Assembly (NCBI GenBank): GCA_034670405.1
Contig: JAXDDX010000014.1
Coordinates: 1,066,501-1,130,500, forward strand
Direction of reading: 5' to 3'
From: Hoplostethus atlanticus
Lineage: Eukaryota; Chordata; Actinopteri; Trachichthyiformes; Trachichthyidae
Length of the DNA: 64,000 nucleotides
The notes under the pieces are model-generated. The model was not told where the DNA came from. It saw nothing but the letters and a program-made list of their open reading frames with translations, and ran no database searches. This document shows positions 48,181 to 60,950 of the stretch, piece after piece (the first letter of the stretch is position 1; each line of letters begins with the position of its first letter). The position numbers and the translations under genes are program-made.

Positions 48181-51100
48181 TTCCATCTCTCAAAACGCTT
48201 TGGATATTGTGTCTGTGTTAATTTACATGTAGCAGGGGCACTTTTAAACTTGTGTAATTAATTATCATATCAAACATAATCTTTAAATTATTTTTTTGTC
48301 AGCACACACACAGTAGGCTTTCCATTAGAGAATATTCTCTTTGACTGTGTTTTTAATTCAGAAGAGGGAGTGGAGGGGTGGGAAGGCTGAGATGAATCCC
48401 TCTCCCTTTGTTCTCTCTGAACAAAGCAGAGGTGCATCATGCATATCCTCTTTACTCTGCAACTATGCAAAGTTGTCTTTGTAATTGGGTGATATTTTTA
48501 CTGCAATAGCCTCGGCATGCGTTTCCATTACATTTCTGTCATGAAATGCCCTCCTCACTGTCATCAACTTAAATAGAATGTCAATACTTAGTATGTGGAA
48601 TGGGGAGCGTGGAAATGGGCTTAAAACCGAGACCCATAAACATAAAGTTTAATGCCGCCACCAAAGGCAGGGCCAATCACAGCACAGCTTTGCAAATCAA
48701 AGAATAATAATCACAGATTTTCTCACCCAGCCATCTTAACAGTTTACTATAAATAAGTTAGTAGCACCCTCCTTGTGCTCTAATTTTCTATCCATCACCC
48801 ATTTCCCTCTCTCCCTTCCATTTTCCTTTGCATTGCACACGCCTTTCATTTCAAACAGCCCCCCCACCCCACCACACACGCACACACACACACACACATA
48901 CACACATACATCTATTGTTAGTTCCTTTCATGCTTTTTCATTTTAATGTTCAGTCATGGAGTCCTGGCATAACAAGGCAAGTCAAGATGTAAAGAATGAT
49001 AAAATCAAGTCATTTGGTTTGGTGTGTGGACTGGAGTCTGCAATAACAGACAATACCACTCAGCTTAGCTCTGTCAGATGTCCAGAGGGAGATTCCCCAC
49101 ACAGGGCCACTTTATGGGCTCATTTGCATTACCACAGCTCAGGCTGTAAGTCAGCAGGCTGCTGAGAAGGAGACAGCAGTGCTTGCACAGGGCGATTATG
49201 GCCATAATATATTAACCCATACTGGGGGATTTCCAAAGAGACAAGTCAGATAATGCCCTGATTGATTTTTACTGTGCCGTTAACTATTAACACTACCATA
49301 AGTGGAATATGTTCACTGTTGTATATCATAGCACAACTCATCTGCTCACATGATTGGATTAAGTGGGTTCTCCCATAGCCATTTTGTTAATTGCCATCGT
49401 CCTTCGATCCTCCTGTCCATCATGATAAAGCTTTTTTTATATTTAAAAAATCATGGTTATGTATCTACGTACAATTCTTCCAGTTTTGACATATTTTGAA
49501 GGGATTAGTTAATAAATAAATGAATGAATAGATAGATAGCTAGATGAAAGAATAATGGCCATGAGGCTGCTTAAATGATTCATCCACATAATGTGCAATG
49601 TTTATCACTTTTCCCTCATGACTCTCACCACTAGTCACAAGATGAACATCATGTTCTTTTCATAGTGGTACATACACAACACTTGTTGTTCAGAAATGAA
49701 TGTTATCTAGTGATGTCAGGGAAAAGTGCATACACTGTATCTCTAAGGTAATTAAACAGAACCAAAGGTCTGCTGTGACTGGGAAAGCTTGGCAGGGCTA
49801 GACTAATGGTGAAGCTAATTAGAGTGTGTTTTATCCCCCTAATGAAACTCATCTTCTCAGCCCCACAGTATACAGACAAGTTCAACACAGTGGCTTTGCA
49901 GGTCCACGGAGCCTTTCAGCACAGTGGTACTATTCTTTCCTTTCAGATGTTCGTTCATTCTCTTTAAGGTTACGGGTATGAGTAAACCCCTGCTGCCTGT
50001 ATTCAAAAGTAAGAGGAAATGTGAAAGGGATAGGGTTTTTTTTTCCACAAATTGAATAGCGACATGGATTTCAGAGTTGAATCAAATAATTGAAATGAAT
50101 GCTTTTTGTATTTAGTCACAGCGATGTCTCGCAGTCTCTAATAAACCAAGCTCACTATGTTTGAGCCTAGTTCTTGTGAGGGGAAAACAAGCCTATCCTG
50201 TTAATTACTTAACCTGCGGTGGAAAACACTCTGCGGGCTCAGAGGTCGCAGGAAAGGCCAGGTAGTGTTTGGCAAGGACACTAAGTCGGCTGAAAGTCGG
50301 TTTTCATTCCTCTCTCACCATTAGAATTCATTTTGGTTGGGTAGGATGCATGACTTGCAGTAAGTTAATTTCTATCTCATTTTGGTCTGCATCCGTAACA
50401 CAGTTGTCCTTCCCAAAAAGAATGTAAATCGCTGCGATGCTTTCCAAGTGGGGCTCTCCATCATTCGTGCCAGCTTCCAGGGTCTCATCAGCAGCTACTC
50501 CAGTTCAATGAACTCATCAAAGAAATCATTTTCTACAGAACTTACGGCATCACCCACACCACCGATCAGAGATGATTGTAAAGAGAGACCATTAAACAGT
50601 ATATTTTATGCAGGCCTTTGCTTTTTATTTGACCTAAGTCAATAAATTTAGTAACTATAGTGCAATATCCATTCTAAAAAAAATTCTGGATGTCACACAT
50701 TGATTTCAAAGGAATTTGCCCATCTCTAGTATATGAAACTTATGGAGAAAATATCTATCATGGCAAATATTTACAAGTAGTACACTGTGCATTGTCACAT
50801 TGCTCTTTAATTCTCCTAAGCAAGTGTTCGGAGACTGCTCTCACCATGCTATAATACTGTACGTAACCTCTACAATAATGACAGCCCACTATTGCGTCCA
50901 TCCCATCCTTATAATATGCAGTTTATAAGTGTATTGTAGTCTCAGTTTACAGCCAACCCTCAATCAAACTCAATAACCCGTTTTATTCATACACCTCATT
51001 TTTGTTGTCAGCATTGACGGTATCACACACTGCAACCAAGGTTTCTCCGTGATTATTCTGATCTTGGAGTGGAGTGAAAGATGATAAAGTATAATGCTGC

Positions 51101-51684
51101 CAACTCCCACTTCTCCTCTCTATGTCACATATCACCCTGGTGATATATGGGAGGATTCTAATAAATAACCTTGCATTCTAGTAGTTTTGTGGAGAACGTT
51201 TGCCATTAATTAGAGGAGTGACAGACAAGTGGATGATATTAAAAAGATGCATAAAAGATAAAGATACTGAGAATTGCTCTGTCCTGCTTTAAACTATTTC
51301 CTTCATACCTCTCTCCAATGACAGGAAGAAAATTTGAGAGAATCTGTTAAGATGGTGTGCACCGTGAATAAGTCCATACAGCCATGCAGGAGACTTTCTT
51401 TCAACTTAGATTAACACTAATCTGTTATTATTATTATTATTATTATTATCCATGTAGAATGTACAATGATTGTATGTACTATATAGGTGACTTATGGGAG
51501 GCACTTAGATTTATTAAGTCTTAGCCTTATGAATCTGCCAGAACAGAAACTGAACTGATTCCTTTGATCATCATTTTAGATTCATGGTTTCATTGATCTC
51601 TTGTTTCCAGAGTCTCTCTGATGTTCTTTACAGTGGTGAGGACAATGGACTGTGGCTGTCTTTTTCCATAATAATTGTTAAATT

Positions 51685-51715
<31 letters not shown>

Positions 51716-52340
51716 CTTAAAATGTAGCAACGAGCAACATTTCAATTCAGTACATTTATTTTTTCGCAAAATTTTATCAATCCACAAAGACATCATTCAA
51801 ACGTGGTTGTTTTTCTATCCTAATTCCCCTAAGTCTCTTACTAAAAATAGTCAATCAGTCAGACACCTATTTTAACCTGGAGCATATCTTCGTGAAATAG
51901 TCAAGGAGTGTCAACCCCACATAAAAAAGCAGGCCACTAAGAGAAAACATTAACTCCTGATTTGATATATATTTTTAACCATTATTATAACCGTTATTTT
52001 TAATATTGAATATCTGTTTTTCCGACTTGCTTACTTCCTTTTTCCAACATAACATGTTATTCAAACTACATACAACCTTGGCCAAATTCAGTTGGCCAAA
52101 TATCCATTTTGACATAATGCCATGTTGTCTAATATTGAGTCTTAACATCTTTTTTTCCTTAAAACAAATGAAACAAGTGACAATATCTTGAAATAAAGAG
52201 GATATCTCCATAAGTGGCAACAAAATCTTACTTAAATCAAGACAAGTTTTAAAGAAGTTGATTTGCATTGGAAACAACATTGATCTTACCCCACTGGCAG
52301 ATTATTTCACTTGGTTTAAGAAAAAATTGAATTGAAGACT
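48181..52340 (+). other. pcdh9 intron with simple repeats, no gene recognised
   Basis: Contains (CA)n at 48873-48900, (ATT)n at 51425-51449, (GT)13 at 51691-51715 and a palindrome atatcaccctggtgatat at 51129-51146. No gene is supported. Confidence 0.5.
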
Positions 52341-52344
52341 CAAT

Positions 52345-53005
52345 AGAGTGGTGCAGGGATGACGTATGTTTGTAGGCCAACCCGGAACTTAGCATCGCCC
52401 TGGTTCCCTCGACAAAAAGCCAATGGGATTTTTCCTTTGGATTATTGCAGAAAATACATAAACAAAAGTTTATGATATTTACAATCTTCACAAATGAACA
52501 CCACTTTTATGATTTTTGAAGCGTAAATGCAATCGCCAGAAGTAAAAAGCTAACGTTAGGCTATAAACAAACTACACCACGGTTGCATGACTTCAACGTC
52601 ACCACCACTAAAAATACTATAAATTGTTAAATCTACAAGTTGGAAAGTTTGAGTTAGAATAGTTTGGAACGGCGCGGGTATAAACACAACTAGAGGCCGT
52701 AAAGGTGGACTAGTGAGTAGATGAGTTTCCGTGTTTGGCGTGATGGTGTTTAATGTCCCCGACAACCTCTGTACTCATTTAGCCACTTGTTAGCAACCGC
52801 CTTTTTTAAGACACGTAAAAGCTTCAAAATTCACAAGTGTGGTATTTACTGACGTATTTTATGTCGTAGAACAAAAATGTGAAAATCTCTTAAGCTTGTG
52901 TTAACCACAGACCTTATTTCAGGCATCTAACCAAAAACACATTCAAAAAACCCATAGACTTCGAGACAAGGGAACCGGAAGTGCAAAAACACATTTCCAG
53001 ATTTT
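52345..53005. mobile_element. MITE-like element with imperfect inverted ends
   Basis: The left end contains ggccaacccggaacttagc...ctggttccctcgac...gccaatggg. The right end, read in reverse complement, contains cacttccggttcccttgtctcgaagtctatggg. The ordered ccgga/ggttccct/atggg blocks pair as imperfect terminal repeats and recall a widespread non-autonomous fish repeat. No coding capacity is seen and exact ends are uncertain. Confidence 0.45.
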
Positions 53006-53717
53006 AGGACTCATTCCTGCAGCACTCTATACTAGACTAAAATAGTTACAATGTAGATTTTTTGCAGTGCAGCATCTTTCTTTCAATACCTTTCACATAT
53101 TTGCTTGCCCAACAGGCATTGACTAATAGCAAAAGGTGCAGTGGTATGTGCACACCTCCTCTATATCGTAAAGCATATGTTCTGTGTCAGCATCGCATGC
53201 TGATGGCGTGTCCTTGTGCATGTGCGACCTGGTATGACCTTTTTTGTCTTCTAATGTGCTCACTAGTGCCACTTTCAAAACTAGTTGTGCTGCTCAGCTT
53301 TAAATATTCAGTGGTTCAATCATTTGGTTGGATACCATAGCCAGCAGAAAACTGAATGATTTTGTTTATGTTAGCTTTGGTCCAATTTTCACAACAGAGC
53401 TTCAATGTGCAAAACTCTTAAAAGAGCCAAACTGAGTTGCCAAAATCTTACCTTAAAACCCAAAATGCTGTGCTTGGATCAAAAGGTCACAACTTGAAAT
53501 CACAAGCTTACTTCTCATACACAGAGAATACAAGCTCTGCAAACATCTAATGCTTATTCACTAAATAAATTCAATGTGTATTTTCAACCATGTCTTGTTA
53601 CTTCCAATGACATTGCCCAGGTCAGTAGCTCTGCAACATAATTTCTAATTACTTCACCATCAAGAAATCTGCTTGTTTTCTATACTGCTGTCAGCATATT
53701 TACCAAAATATCTAATG

Positions 53718-54198
53718 TGTCAGGTTGTAATAATATTGGACCCAAAAGCAGGACTCGGACAAGGCTGGCAACAGTTCAGTGCAGTTTATTAACAAGGAAG
53801 GTGCGATGGGGTATGGAGAGCTGAGCCGGGGTTACGGTGGAGCGTAGCAGGCAGGGAGAGCTGAGCTGACGGCTGGAAGCAGACTGGTGGGGCGCTGGGC
53901 GAGGCAGGCGGACAGAGATCGGGAGAGTGGTGAACCCGAAGCACGGGTAAACACAGAGTTAGTCAAAATACGAGCAGACACGGGTAAATACCGAACTAGG
54001 CTCAAGTTGAACATAGCGTTAGTACCATGTTGGCGAACTGAACGATCTGGCAAAGACTGGAGTGTAGAGCCGGGGTATTTATACAGCAGGAACTAGATGA
54101 GTGGATGGTTCGCAGGTGTGCAGGTGGATTGGTGGCCGGAGTCTAGCGGAGCGCCACGCCCAGACACACAGACAGAGGGAGACAGGACAAACGGGACA
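53718..54198 (-). mobile_element. probable solo LTR of a retrotransposon
   Basis: Read on the minus strand, the segment starts tgtcccg and ends ctgaca, giving TG...CA ends. A TATA box (ctgtataaatacc, about 54073-54087) is followed about 290 bases later by an AATAAA signal (ttaataaac at about 53784-53792) and then a U5-like end. This promoter-then-polyA order within 481 bp is the layout of an LTR. No gag or pol sequence is adjacent, so it is best read as a solo LTR. No matching target duplication is visible at the proposed ends, so they may be off by a few bases. Confidence 0.55.
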
Positions 54199-54303
54199 TT
54201 TTGTGTTTTGGACACATGCAGTCTTCCTTTTTGTGTCTTTGTTGCATCATGATGGATACCATTACATTGATTTAGCAAATACCGGTATACAGGATTTTGA
54301 TCT

Positions 54304-54341
54304 CTGCTCGTTGTTTGACTGGAGTGTTGAGCAAACCAAGA

Positions 54342-54373
<32 letters not shown>
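54304..54373 (+). repeat. dispersed 39-bp motif leading into (TC)n, copy 1
   Basis: ctgctcgttgtttgactgga...gagcaaaccaagac at 54304-54342 runs directly into a (TC)12 tract and a short (AC) run. The same motif precedes a (TC)n tract at 62676. Confidence 0.8.
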
Positions 54374-54829
54374 TCAGAAATCCAGAATATCAAAGGGAAC
54401 GCTCATTGTGAGATGAGCGAAAAAGATCACTACAACCAAGGTTGAAAGCCTCTTACCTCATTGCTATTTGGATATTGGACTTATGTTTTGTTTGGCGACA
54501 TGATTTGATGATGACCATTTTCAAAATGCAGCAATGACTAATAGTCCAAAAGGAACAAATCCAATGTTCAGCTTGGAGAGTGCCAAGAAATCATTTAAAT
54601 GTGCATCTAGATGCTCTGTGTATCTAGCATTTCAGTCGGATAGGGCCTTGATAGAATTTGCCTAAAGTGTTTGGTCTTTTGATATAAAACATACTTTTGG
54701 TATAAAAAAACACATTGATTGCGCGTTGTGACACAGTACACCGCTACCGTTCTGCACCTGAGGGTCTTTTGATGAATCTAATTAGATTAGGACATCGACC
54801 GAAAGGTATCTATTGTAGTAGAGGTTATT

Positions 54830-55435
54830 GGCTTCATGTAGTTATGTTACATTAGATTCTTTAAAATGACATTTAAATCATTTAATTGAGAGCCAAGCAT
54901 GTCTTGGCATCCACATCTTTTTACACATGGATGGAAATGAGTTACTGCATTTATTGCAGTTACTACTGAGTTACTGCTACTGCATCCACCATTGCACTAA
55001 AATATAAAATCAATAAAGGCATCAATTTATTGGCCAAAGTACATCTACATTGAATACATCTTATCTTCCAACCAAAAGTAGAGACACACACACACCAGTG
55101 TCGCCAGTTTGGTGAAAAAAATGGCCTTTGATGCCTCCATCCTCACTATGTGATGCAGGTCAACCAGGAGGGGATGCATTCACCATTAACCAAATACAGG
55201 GTCTGCCAAACTTTCTGATGTAGTGTTACATTAATGAATCTCCCAGCCTCACAGATCTCAGTTTACTACAGAAGCCAATCTGAAGAGGTATTTCGGCCAT
55301 GGTGTACGTGGTAGTCACAACAAAATGGAGTGACGGGACTGTAAGAAAGCCTCTTGTTTCTGTGACTAGCGTTTTCCACTCAAATTAACTGGGAAATGTG
55401 TAGGTGATTTTTTTACCATTTTCCCATATTTACCG
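54830..55435. mobile_element. long-TIR DNA transposon family, damaged copy 2
   Basis: Matches the interior and right arm of the element at 29626-30569: atttaattgagagccaagcatg, tttacacatggatggaaatga, tcagtttactacagaagcca and the right end with ttttcccatatttacc. It lacks the LINE/SINE insertion. Its left arm is missing or unrecognisable, so it is truncated or rearranged. It carries a local duplication around agttactgc at about 54940-54985. Confidence 0.7.
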
Positions 55436-55839
55436 TACCATACCTAATCTCAAAATAGTGCTTGTTGGTAAAATCTTATAGCAATGGTTCAAAGCTGCAA
55501 TACTGTGAGTTAGTCCAGAGGCTTAAGAACAGACAAATAATAATTTACATTTACAGTAATATACATATATGTGCATATACATACATACAAAATCCATTAA
55601 AAAACAGAACTCAGTGATTTATCAATTGAACAGCCCTAAGTGAGCTCCAGGTTTAGTGCTCTCTTTAGTGGTCTTTTTGCCTTTGATCTTGACAAGCCTT
55701 TTTAGCTACCATAGCAACTAGAGCCACTGGAACAACAGAGCACTGTATTTGGTCAGGTTTTTCACCTGGATGGAGGTGTGAGCTGTCTTTTTGGATTCCT
55801 GGGTGAGCTTTTACATTTTGGGATACTGTGAATCAAACT

Positions 55840-55954
55840 GAATTGGAAAAATTGTATTACCAATATGAAGTCCAATCAGACTTCAACTTGAAATTGCCAA
55901 TGCGCCGGTGAACATTGACTGTGGCGCAGTTGTGCCGGCATGAAAATAGAGCCC
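55840..55954. mobile_element. PIF/Harbinger-like element, right end only
   Basis: The segment contains gcgccggtgaacattgac and tgtggcgcagttgtgccggc and terminates with catgaaaatagagccc. This is the exact reverse complement of the left end of the neighbouring element at 56131. Its body to the left cannot be traced far. Confidence 0.55.
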
Positions 55955-56130
55955 GAGGTCTGAATCAGGCCCAAAGATTTTTTATTTAAGGGATAATACA
56001 CACTCATAGGTTGATTAAGGGCCCGATTCAGACTGCATACATGGGTACACAGGTTGAGATGTGCATGTGCGAGCTGTTCCTGTTCAGACTTGGACTATTT
56101 TTTGTGTGCAGTTGTGTTGCTTAAGTCAAG

Positions 56131-56510
56131 GGGCTCTATTTTCATGAATCAGCGCAAGGTGCAGATCTAAAGACTATTTCGGTTATTTTGGTCATAAGAG
56201 GCACATGGTGCGACTGCAGCGCAGTGGTCCGTAGGTGTGGTTGGGGCTGGCTTCAATTCTGGCCAATCAAATCCGGGTAATAAAATTATTTCATTTTGCT
56301 CATTTCATCCCCTTTAAAAGCTGTGCACTCGCACAATGGCGCATTGACAATTTTGTGATGGCTGCGCCAAGTCCCAACGAAAAGCTTCACCCAAGAAGAA
56401 ACTGGTATTCTGGTGCAGGAGGTGCAGAGTCAACACGGTCACGTTTATGGCACCTTAAATAGACCCCCAAGAGCTGATGATGTAAAATTGGCTTGGGGAG
56501 AGGTTGGAAA
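56131..56510 (+). mobile_element. PIF/Harbinger-like element, left end with Myb-like ORF remnant
   Basis: Starts gggctctattttcatgaatcagcgcaagg, a terminus I recall from abundant fish Harbinger non-autonomous elements with gcgca-rich subterminal DNA. It proceeds into a coding remnant at 56358-56508. No matching right end is found downstream, so the element is truncated. Confidence 0.65.
56358..56508 (+). pseudogene. Harbinger Myb-like DNA-binding protein, N-terminal remnant
   Basis: An ATG at 56358 starts MAAPSPNEKL. The recognisable protein lies one frame over from about 56380: KSFTQEETGILVQEVQSQ, then YGTLNRPPRADDVKLAW. This is the start of the Myb/SANT-like protein that PIF/Harbinger elements encode alongside their transposase and that helps carry it to the nucleus and to the transposon ends. 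The frameshift between start codon and domain, and loss of everything after AWGEV, make it non-functional. Confidence 0.65.
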
Positions 56511-59500
56511 TATGTGAATTATTTAAATGTCAAATTCGATTATTTGCCATTTATATGTACACAGCCATGAATTAACAAGTAGCTTCACCTACAGCGCCCA
56601 AGGAGTGAAACTGCACAGCACTCCTCCTCAGACAACGCAATATAAGATCTGCCGGCTGAATATGCTCTCCCGGCATCACCTTCTGTTTCTCACAACCACA
56701 TATTCCATATCTCCTATAGGTTGTGACCAACAAAGAAGAAACCATTTCAATATGATCAGAGAAAAAATATAATTATGTGACAGGCTGGTTTACCAGTATC
56801 ATACAGTGTTTCTTTTCCCTGTCTTGTGTCACTGCGTGTCACCAGTTACCACAGGTGTAGAGCTTAAATAGTTTGTTGTGCTTATTAAAATGATTGCATT
56901 CAGTTAGTCCATGGGTGAAGGATTTACATCAATGTGGGGTAAAATATAGCCTAACAAGCACAAAACCGGTTTGTGAGATTTGGACAGGTCTATGTTTACG
57001 TGCGCAAAGCGTGTCGTCACAATAAGCAAAATTTCAATACCATGGCGAAAGATTGAATTCAATATTGAATTGTATAAATGCATTCTGCAAGCTGAAATAC
57101 ATTTCAGCGTCACCTCCAGAGGGCATATACGTGTGGATTGGAATAGTTTAAAGAAGAAGAAAAAGAAGGAGTGGAATAGATGACAGTGGACAGCAACAGT
57201 CGGAGTCAAACAGCTGAACACATTTAATAGCGTCCAACAGTCTACCTAAACTGGTCTCAGAAGCAAAGTATGGAACTATTTTGCTTTCATAGTGACAAAG
57301 ATAGACACCCAACCGACATCCAAACCCCTGTGCAAAAGTTGCTACAAAGCTCTCCAGTGTGGTAACACATTGTTTGACGCTTCTTGTTTGGCGTGGTGTT
57401 GTAGTCGTAGCAATTTATTTTCTATTTAACTTAGCATTGGTGTTGAAGTCAAATTTCTTCAAGCATATCAACCCTTCAAGCATGTGTCCATGTGAAAGTG
57501 AGACAATCAAAGTTAATTAAGTGGTTAGATTGGAAATTCTGCATTGAATAATGTTATTTTAACAGGCTTCTGAAGGCAATGTGAAAACCCATTTATTCAC
57601 ATGCTCAAGTGTGAGTAATGTGAAATTTGGAATAGTGCTGAAGTGTCTGTTATGTCTGTCTCTTAGTGTCTGTCTCTCAATCAAAATTGAATATTCATAA
57701 AGTCTGTGGTACAAAGGCCTAAGGATGAATGACACCGTTGTGAGTGGTTGAATTACTTTAATACCCATATGATATGATACCCCCTTTAGTATTGTAGCTC
57801 ACTATACTCTGTCCATTGTATTTTAGAAGATGTAAACTATTTAAATTTCCAACCATTGCTATCGTTTGTGGAGGTCATGTAAATGAATGATTGTGTGTGT
57901 GCGTGCATGCGTGTGTTGTTTATGTTGCTTGTATCAGTCAGGCTACGGAGACCGTTTCAGTTTTGTGCCAACCACAACAGACAGTCTGAGGAACAGACTG
58001 GCATGTTGCCACCTGACAAATTTGAGCCTAGCACAACATCAGTGAAAGGAACCTGTGTAGCATAACTAAATAAAGCGGTGAACATATATCAGGAGCCTGT
58101 CTGTAAACAGACAAATAACTGACTAATATGTGCAAGTGAGTTGACTATTTTTGGAAGACATAAAATTGTCTCAAGCAAGCAAATTTGGTTAACAATGTGG
58201 CCTTTACTGATAATAAGCAGATAGTTGGATGCTGTACAGTGCTGCTGCCCAGATAACCCCTCCCCTCCTTTCTCTCTGCTTCTGCTTCTGCTACGTTTTG
58301 TTGTTGGTCATCTGGAAGTCAGTTAAAGACAGTGATTTATGCCTGGGGCTTCATGCAGCATAGCCTCATTACACACACAGCCATTTTGAGAATCAGCAGA
58401 TAATTACAGTATACATCATAGACCTCATGGGGCCCAGCAGATTCAGTCCATTCCATTGGCCTGTCATTTAGGCCATAGGGTCTTAGGAAAGGAAAACTGG
58501 AATCTTTCTGTACTTGGAATATCATTTTCTCTTCATTTCACAGGATTTGCTCTGTTTTAAAATTCACTGTGGAAAGTTGCATTGATATTTTAATTAATGT
58601 ACTGTAAATTCACTGATGTTTTGCTTATCACAATGAAGTAAAGGAAATAGAGAGTCTGGATGTTTTCAGGCACTGAACACCAGTTTAATGGCATTTTGAT
58701 GGATTTTTCATATAGTTTAACATTGTAAATAGTGTGTTTAACTTTTTTATCACCGGAGTTAAACCTCCCCTGAGTTATGATGGGTTAAGAAAATCTTCTT
58801 CCATCACCATTACCATAAGTGAATAAGCTAACAGCTAAAGGAACAATGCTAACAGCTTTTTTTCAATCTTCCATGAAGGGAACATTAACTCGTGCCCGAA
58901 CTGAACTGAACCCTGAATATCTGGACCTTCGTCCTCGAGCCGAGCTGAACCCTGAATATTGGACCCCATGCACCCCATTAGTGAGTACTGATGGTCCCGC
59001 TTCTCCAAAAACAATCACCATAGCTTCACCCAACAATTTTCATTACACCTTTCACACAATAAATCCAAGCACAGTTTTGCTTCAACATACCAAGTGTTGA
59101 AAATAATGTCACTTATGATTTGACAGATTCAGTATCATTTCCTTATTCATGACTCCATCCATGGCTGAGCATGCATCTATTACACTGAACATATCCACAT
59201 ATTTTCTCCTTACTTCTTCCTTACTTCTTCCTTACACTACGTTTACGTGTTTCTTGCCTCTTCATTCCTGTGAGATATTATACTAACAACATCATTAAAT
59301 CCAAGGCCTAATGCGCCGCTAATATTCATGCCATTTGTACTTGAGTAATAAGTATTTGTCTCATTACCTCCATGCTTAGAAAACAGTCATTTCGAGTTTG
59401 GAGGGGGTCTGCTTGTGTAGCTGTGCTTGCACACTGGTGACACTTAATGATGTTGTCAGTTTTTACACATTACAGTCTTACACTACACATACAATATCCA

Positions 59501-59824
59501 CAGGGGGAGGGTTTCTTTCTTACACTTTTCATGCATTCTGAACAAGAATGGCAAATTTGTTTAGTTCTTCTTTTCATGATGGTGAAATACTTTGCAAACT
59601 GTAAAGCACTTATCCATCGTTGCACATTGTACACCAGGGCTGGTTGGAGATTTCTGTACAAGCACAGGCACAAGTATCCTATGTATGTATGTATAAATGT
59701 ACAGTATGTATGTACTGTACGTAATTAAGTCTTCACACATTCATCTATCAATTTACAACAGCACATGATCAAACAATAAGAATACAAAAAATCAAAACAA
59801 AAATATATATTTTCAAAATTGAAA
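56511..59824 (+). other. pcdh9 intron, no gene recognised
   Basis: AT-rich intron without recognisable genes or bounded elements. The block at about 58340-58510 is unique and could be conserved regulatory DNA, but nothing more can be said. A short tandem repeat of cttacttcttc occurs at about 59209-59235. Confidence 0.5.
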
Positions 59825-60950
59825 ACTGGCCATGGGCATGATTATTAGCACCCTCTACAACAATTCAAAACAATTTTGTTGGAGGAAATAGATTCTCATT
59901 TGCAGTATAATTCAACTCATTTGTGACAGGTTGTAGGTGCCCACATGGTATAAATCAACCCATTATCTATTTTAAAGTGATAAAACAGTCTTCTGCTTCA
60001 GAACAGTGTTCTGCTTCCCTGGTCATCTGTGAAAATGGTTAAGAGAAAAGAGCTGTCTGACAATGTCAGAAAAACTATTATCACCAAACACAAGCATTCA
60101 CAAGGCTATAAGGTCATCTCTAGAGACCTTGTTATTCCTGTTTCCACAGTTCGCAATGTTATTAAGAAGTGAAATTGTTAAGAATCTCCCAGGATGTGGT
60201 GGTAAGAGGAAAATTTATCTCAAAAATCGTTGAACGTTGGTGCGAGCCATTGACAAAAAACCTTGAATAACATTCAAAGATCTCAAGGCTAACCTGGAGA
60301 GGTCTGGGGTTTTGGTTTCAGCCTGTACCATACACCAGACACTGAACTAAGAAGGGCATTACAGTCGGAAGGCCATGGAGACCCCACTGCTGAAAGAGAA
60401 ACACAAGGATCGATCTTTGCCAAGACCCTCCTGGACAAACCTAAATCCTTCTGGGAAATTGTTCTGTGGACCGATGAAACCAAATTAGATGGCAATGCAG
60501 ATCAGCGCTTTGTTTATAGACAACAAAATTAAGCTTTTAAAGAAAGTAACACCCTACCTACAGTCAAATACAGAGGAGGTTCCATAATGCTGTGGGGTTA
60601 CTTTACTGCCTTGGGTACTGAACGTATTAAGGGCATCATGAAATCAGAAGATTCAAGAACAATCAAGGCATTTTGAAGCAAAATGTGTGTGTGTGTGTGT
60701 GTGTGTGTGTGTCATAAAACAGTGTCAATTGAAGGTCATTGGTCCTCCAGCAGAACAATGACCCTGGAGCAGATAACAATTGAATTGGACAAACTGCCAG
60801 CAGAAAGATGCAGGAAGCTTGTTGATGGTTACAAGAAATGTTTGGAAGCGTCATCATTCCCAAAGGCTGTGCAGTTGTTAGAAAAGGGTGTCAATTATCA
60901 TGGCCATAGCCACTTTTAAATTTTTATACATTTTGATACATTTGCAACAC
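59825..60950 (+). mobile_element. degenerate Tc1-like DNA transposon (copy B)
   Basis: The left side has a TIR-like ggccatgggcatgattattagcaccct (59828-59854). The similar atcatggccata lies after the transposase at 60897-60908. It encloses the transposase pseudogene at 60035-60919. Outer limits are approximate because the terminal repeats are decayed. Confidence 0.65.
60035..60919 (+). pseudogene. Tc1-like transposase pseudogene (copy B)
   Basis: ATG 60035 begins MVKRKELSDNVRKTIITKHK, the N-terminal helix-turn-helix DNA-binding domain, continuing to VSTVRNVIKK before two stop codons. The catalytic-core remnant LDKPKSFWEIVLWTDETK (about 60432-60485) keeps the first Asp. Further on, RGGSIMLWGYF is readable at about 60573-60605. 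A (GT)14 tract at 60684-60712 has expanded inside the gene. The second catalytic region reads QQNNDPG, with the first Asp of QQDND changed to Asn. The third acidic region (SPDLNPIE in the family) is deleted; the C-terminus AERCRKLVDGYKKCLEA remains. It cannot be active. Confidence 0.85.
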
